From Blasia pusilla (taxonomy: Eukaryota; Marchantiophyta; Marchantiopsida; Blasiales), in assembly GCA_050084515.1 (NCBI GenBank), contig CM114275.1, positions 25,978,001 to 26,042,000 on the forward strand: a stretch of DNA of 64,000 nt. Reading direction: 5' to 3'. The position numbers and the translations under genes were made by a program. Below, in pieces: positions 61,741 through 64,000 of this stretch. The notes below the pieces were generated by a model. It was not told the origin of the DNA, did no database searches, and saw only the letters and a program-made list of their open reading frames with translations. Position 1 is the stretch's first letter. Every line of letters begins with the position of its first letter.

Positions 61741-62040
61741 TCAGATGAGGCTACGACAAGCCACAAATTTTGCATGGGTGAGCCCCATGCCTATCAAGAT
61801 GGTTCAGGCAATGGTTAGGGGCGAGATCCGAGAAGCTAAGATCGAAATATCAAGGGTGATCGATAGAGACGCCCTTAGACTTCTTGGGATATTTTGTAGA
61901 TACGTCAAGAGATGGCAACCACAACATTGAGCATGGTTCAAGGTACTACACGTGAAGGAGATTAGAGTTGGTTGCAAGGGAGAAATCGAGTTCAATTGTC
62001 CTACATGGGGTTGCACTAGAACATCCACGGATGTCCGCGC

Positions 62041-62710
62041 TTGAGAGTACTACAATAGTCACGATGGAGACTCCGGAGCAAAATATGGGCCCTAAGTCTA
62101 CATGAGAAGATCGGCGCCAGATACATCAATTCCTTATGATTCAAAGGAGTTGTTTTGCATTTAGTATGCATGATTTGGATATACTAAAGGGTATGGGGAT
62201 CCACATTGATTTATCTAGCGACAAGCCGATCTTCTGAAGACCCTATAGGAACAATCAACTTCCTCACTATGGACTCTCATTCATAGCAAGAGCTAGGACT
62301 TGGTTGGAGCAAGACTAATGGAGATGTCGTATGGAAAGTATACACCTACCATCGTCATGCCCGCCAAGAAGGATGTGCATGGCTATTCGACAAATAGGCG
62401 GAAATGTGGAGATTATCGACCTATCAATGAGTTGACAAAGTCTGATAAGTATACCATGCCCACTCCTTAGAATATCTTTGACGCTATTTGGCATGCAAAG
62501 GTCTTTAGTTTGTTGGATTTTTTAACCGGATATCATCAATTACGTATCAGATTGGAGAATAGGTAGGAGACGACATTTTGGGGCATCAATCCCCACGGTA
62601 AGGATTGTATGTACCAATGAATATTTTTACCATTTGGGTTAAAGAACAACCCACATATTTTTATAGGGTCATAAATAAGATCTTTGCAAGTATCGATTTT
62701 GCAAGATTTT
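62041..62710 (+). pseudogene. Reverse transcriptase N-terminal part, copy 5
   Basis: Matches the first half of the copy 1 RT: METPEQNMG near 62064, FSMHDLDIL near 62165, MPAKKDVHG near 62360, KSDKYTMPTP near 62440 and TTFWGINPHGKDC near 62575. It breaks off before the YxDD active-site box. Multiple stops. Confidence 0.82.
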
Positions 62711-63130
62711 AGAATTTTGAACAGATACGATTATTTAGTATGGAAATTTGACTATATGGCCCCAATCTTATCTTTATCTTATCTTATTTGTCTGTACTCT
62801 ATTTGGCTGGTTCTTTCCCACTTATGCACTATATGTCATAGACTCTAACTTGATTGAAACTAACAAAGAATGGTTACAAATATTCCCCCATTTAAGACAC
62901 AATATTCTTGTTGTGAGCACTTTCAAAGTTTTTTCCACTTTATGGTGTGTTGGTCAAGTTGGCTAAAGGTTCTCATATGGACTCAAATAGCGGATATCCT
63001 TTTCATTGGACAAAATAGTCAATTGATAGGTGATGAGATCTTTGAGTGCATTTTTTCAAGATATGTTTCACTTCAATTTTTTCATAATCTCCTATCATTT
63101 GAGAAAGTGGTGAAGATCAAATATTGTCCT
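62711..63130. other. AT-rich DNA, nothing recognised
   Basis: No domain could be assigned. It separates two retrotransposon relics on opposite strands. Confidence 0.45.
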
Positions 63131-64000
63131 CAAATCTTTTAGGACGTGGAATAAATGGTCAAAGAATAAAGACATGAAGTACAAGATGGATTTTCATTTG
63201 CATCGGTAGGTCTAACTTATACGCCATGCCGCCCACTTTTTGTAGTATAGTGAAAAGCCCAATATAGCAAGGATTAAGCTTCAAAAAACTTATTTATGAT
63301 AAATTGGTTATTGCTAACCAAACCTTGTCCCTTTCCAACAACTCAATATCTCAACAATGAGCATGTATATATCATTTTTGTGGATTTTAGGCAATAGACA
63401 ACTTCTGCTTAGCAAATTGGATTCCGTTCTAAATCTGATCCAAAAAATCATTTACTATTACTATCTCCATAGATTCCTTGGGAAGTTTCCCTATTAGAAT
63501 AAGACTAGAAGGGATCAAAGGATGTTTGCCATACATTAAAAAGAAGGGTTTTGCCTTAGTGGAAGAGTTTATGGAGTTTTTTTACGAAAACTTGACTAAT
63601 GGTAACAATGAGTCCCATCCTTGTTGATTATCCAATATTAATGCACATAGCATATCCTCAATGGTATGCTTGGCCCTTTGAATTTTTTCATTGGTTTGAA
63701 GGTAATAAGTTGTAGATATGGCTAGTTTAGTTTGGAGTAATCCAATTAAAGCCTTCCAAAATAGACTCGTAAAAAGGGTCTTACAATCAATGACAAGCAT
63801 TTTATGAAGACTATGATGGACAAAGACTGTCTCAATGTAGATCCTAGTAAGCTCTGATGTATTGACGGTCTTCTTGGTAGGACAACAAATTCTACAACAG
63901 AGTCATAATCCATGATCGTAGATGATATCTCAAAAATAAGATCCATAGAGACTTGTTCCCAATATTTTTGAGATGTTGGGAGGGGTTGTAACAATCTTGT
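63130..64000 (-). mobile_element. Integrase end of a third type of Ty3/gypsy element, cut by window edge
   Basis: On the minus strand, 63746-63994 holds the start of an integrase core (WEQVSMDLIFE with the first Asp). 63582-63800 carries the second and third catalytic regions (FTSLFWKAL, then a decayed QTNEKIQRAKHTIEDML where the catalytic Glu position reads Gln). Further down, near 63160-63320, is a typical GPY/F module (KLNPCYIGLFTI, then YKLDLPMQMKIH). No chromodomain or PHD finger follows before 63130. Stops and frameshifts occur. It extends beyond the right edge of the window. Confidence 0.8.

Larger units (their letters stand above)
58690..62710 (+). mobile_element. Copy 5: AT-rich relic of the methyltransferase family with a nested solo LTR
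   Basis: Plus-strand matches run in element order: gag capsid (58690-59070, with RTSPTLRDVF), Arg/Gly-rich gag tail (59361-59600), gag-protease junction (to about 59890), a short linker, methyltransferase (60140-61740, interrupted), then RT (62041-62710). The protease seems to be deleted near 59900. RT stops near 62710; RNase H, integrase, PHD finger and LTRs are absent. Stops are frequent. Confidence 0.8.

Overview
This window is nuclear DNA of a land plant or a close streptophyte relative. The evidence is three host genes with plant-type products and GT-AG introns: a U-box/cyclophilin gene (PUB49/CYP65 type), an F-box/leucine-rich-repeat gene, and an intronless exocyst SEC15. Almost everything else is decayed retrotransposon. 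A bryophyte-grade plant would fit the compact introns and the presence of a DNMT3-order methyltransferase, but the species cannot be fixed from the sequence.

Layout: 1-2076 anonymous AT-rich DNA. 2081-12270 (minus) a complete but decayed 10.2-kb LTR retrotransposon (copy 1) flanked by the 4-bp duplication AGGT. 12275-15977 intergenic DNA and promoter. 15978-21817 (plus) the PUB49-like gene in 11 exons, predicted 593 aa. 23290-27300 (minus) copy 2, old and AT-rich. 28870-29565 (plus) a LINE reverse transcriptase relic. 29610-32057 (plus) copy 3, 5' truncated, with a long open integrase frame. 33370-37353 (plus) the F-box/LRR gene in 8 exons, predicted 576 aa. 39336-41729 (minus) SEC15, 797 aa, one exon. 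44067-44708 (minus) a solo LTR. 45490-45736 an LTR fragment running into a (TC)64 microsatellite. 45737-55080 (minus) copy 4, GC-rich and best preserved in its methyltransferase. 55260-58520 (minus) an unrelated Ty3/gypsy relic. 58690-62710 (plus) copy 5, with a solo LTR nested at 61002-61640. 63130-64000 (minus) the integrase end of a third kind of Ty3/gypsy element.

The main discovery is the family shared by copies 1-5. Its order is gag - aspartic protease - DNMT3-like cytosine-5 DNA methyltransferase - reverse transcriptase - RNase H - DDE integrase - PHD finger. The methyltransferase shows motifs I, IV (PC), VI (ENV), VIII and IX/X in canonical order, unlike the permuted plant DRM enzymes. 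The PHD finger sits downstream of the integrase, where chromoviruses carry a chromodomain. The element therefore encodes both a possible DNA-methylation writer and a possible histone-tail reader. Retrotransposon-borne DNMTs have been reported in charophytes and dinoflagellates (de Mendoza and colleagues, 2018, from memory); I know of no description of the added PHD finger.

The termini are also unusual. A segment of about 125 bp (A) ends the LTR and is repeated just before the 3' LTR in copies 1, 3 and 4, while the 5' LTR of copy 1 lacks it. The order B ... A-B-A resembles the split direct repeats of Ngaro-type elements, although this family has a DDE integrase. No copy in the window is coding-intact.
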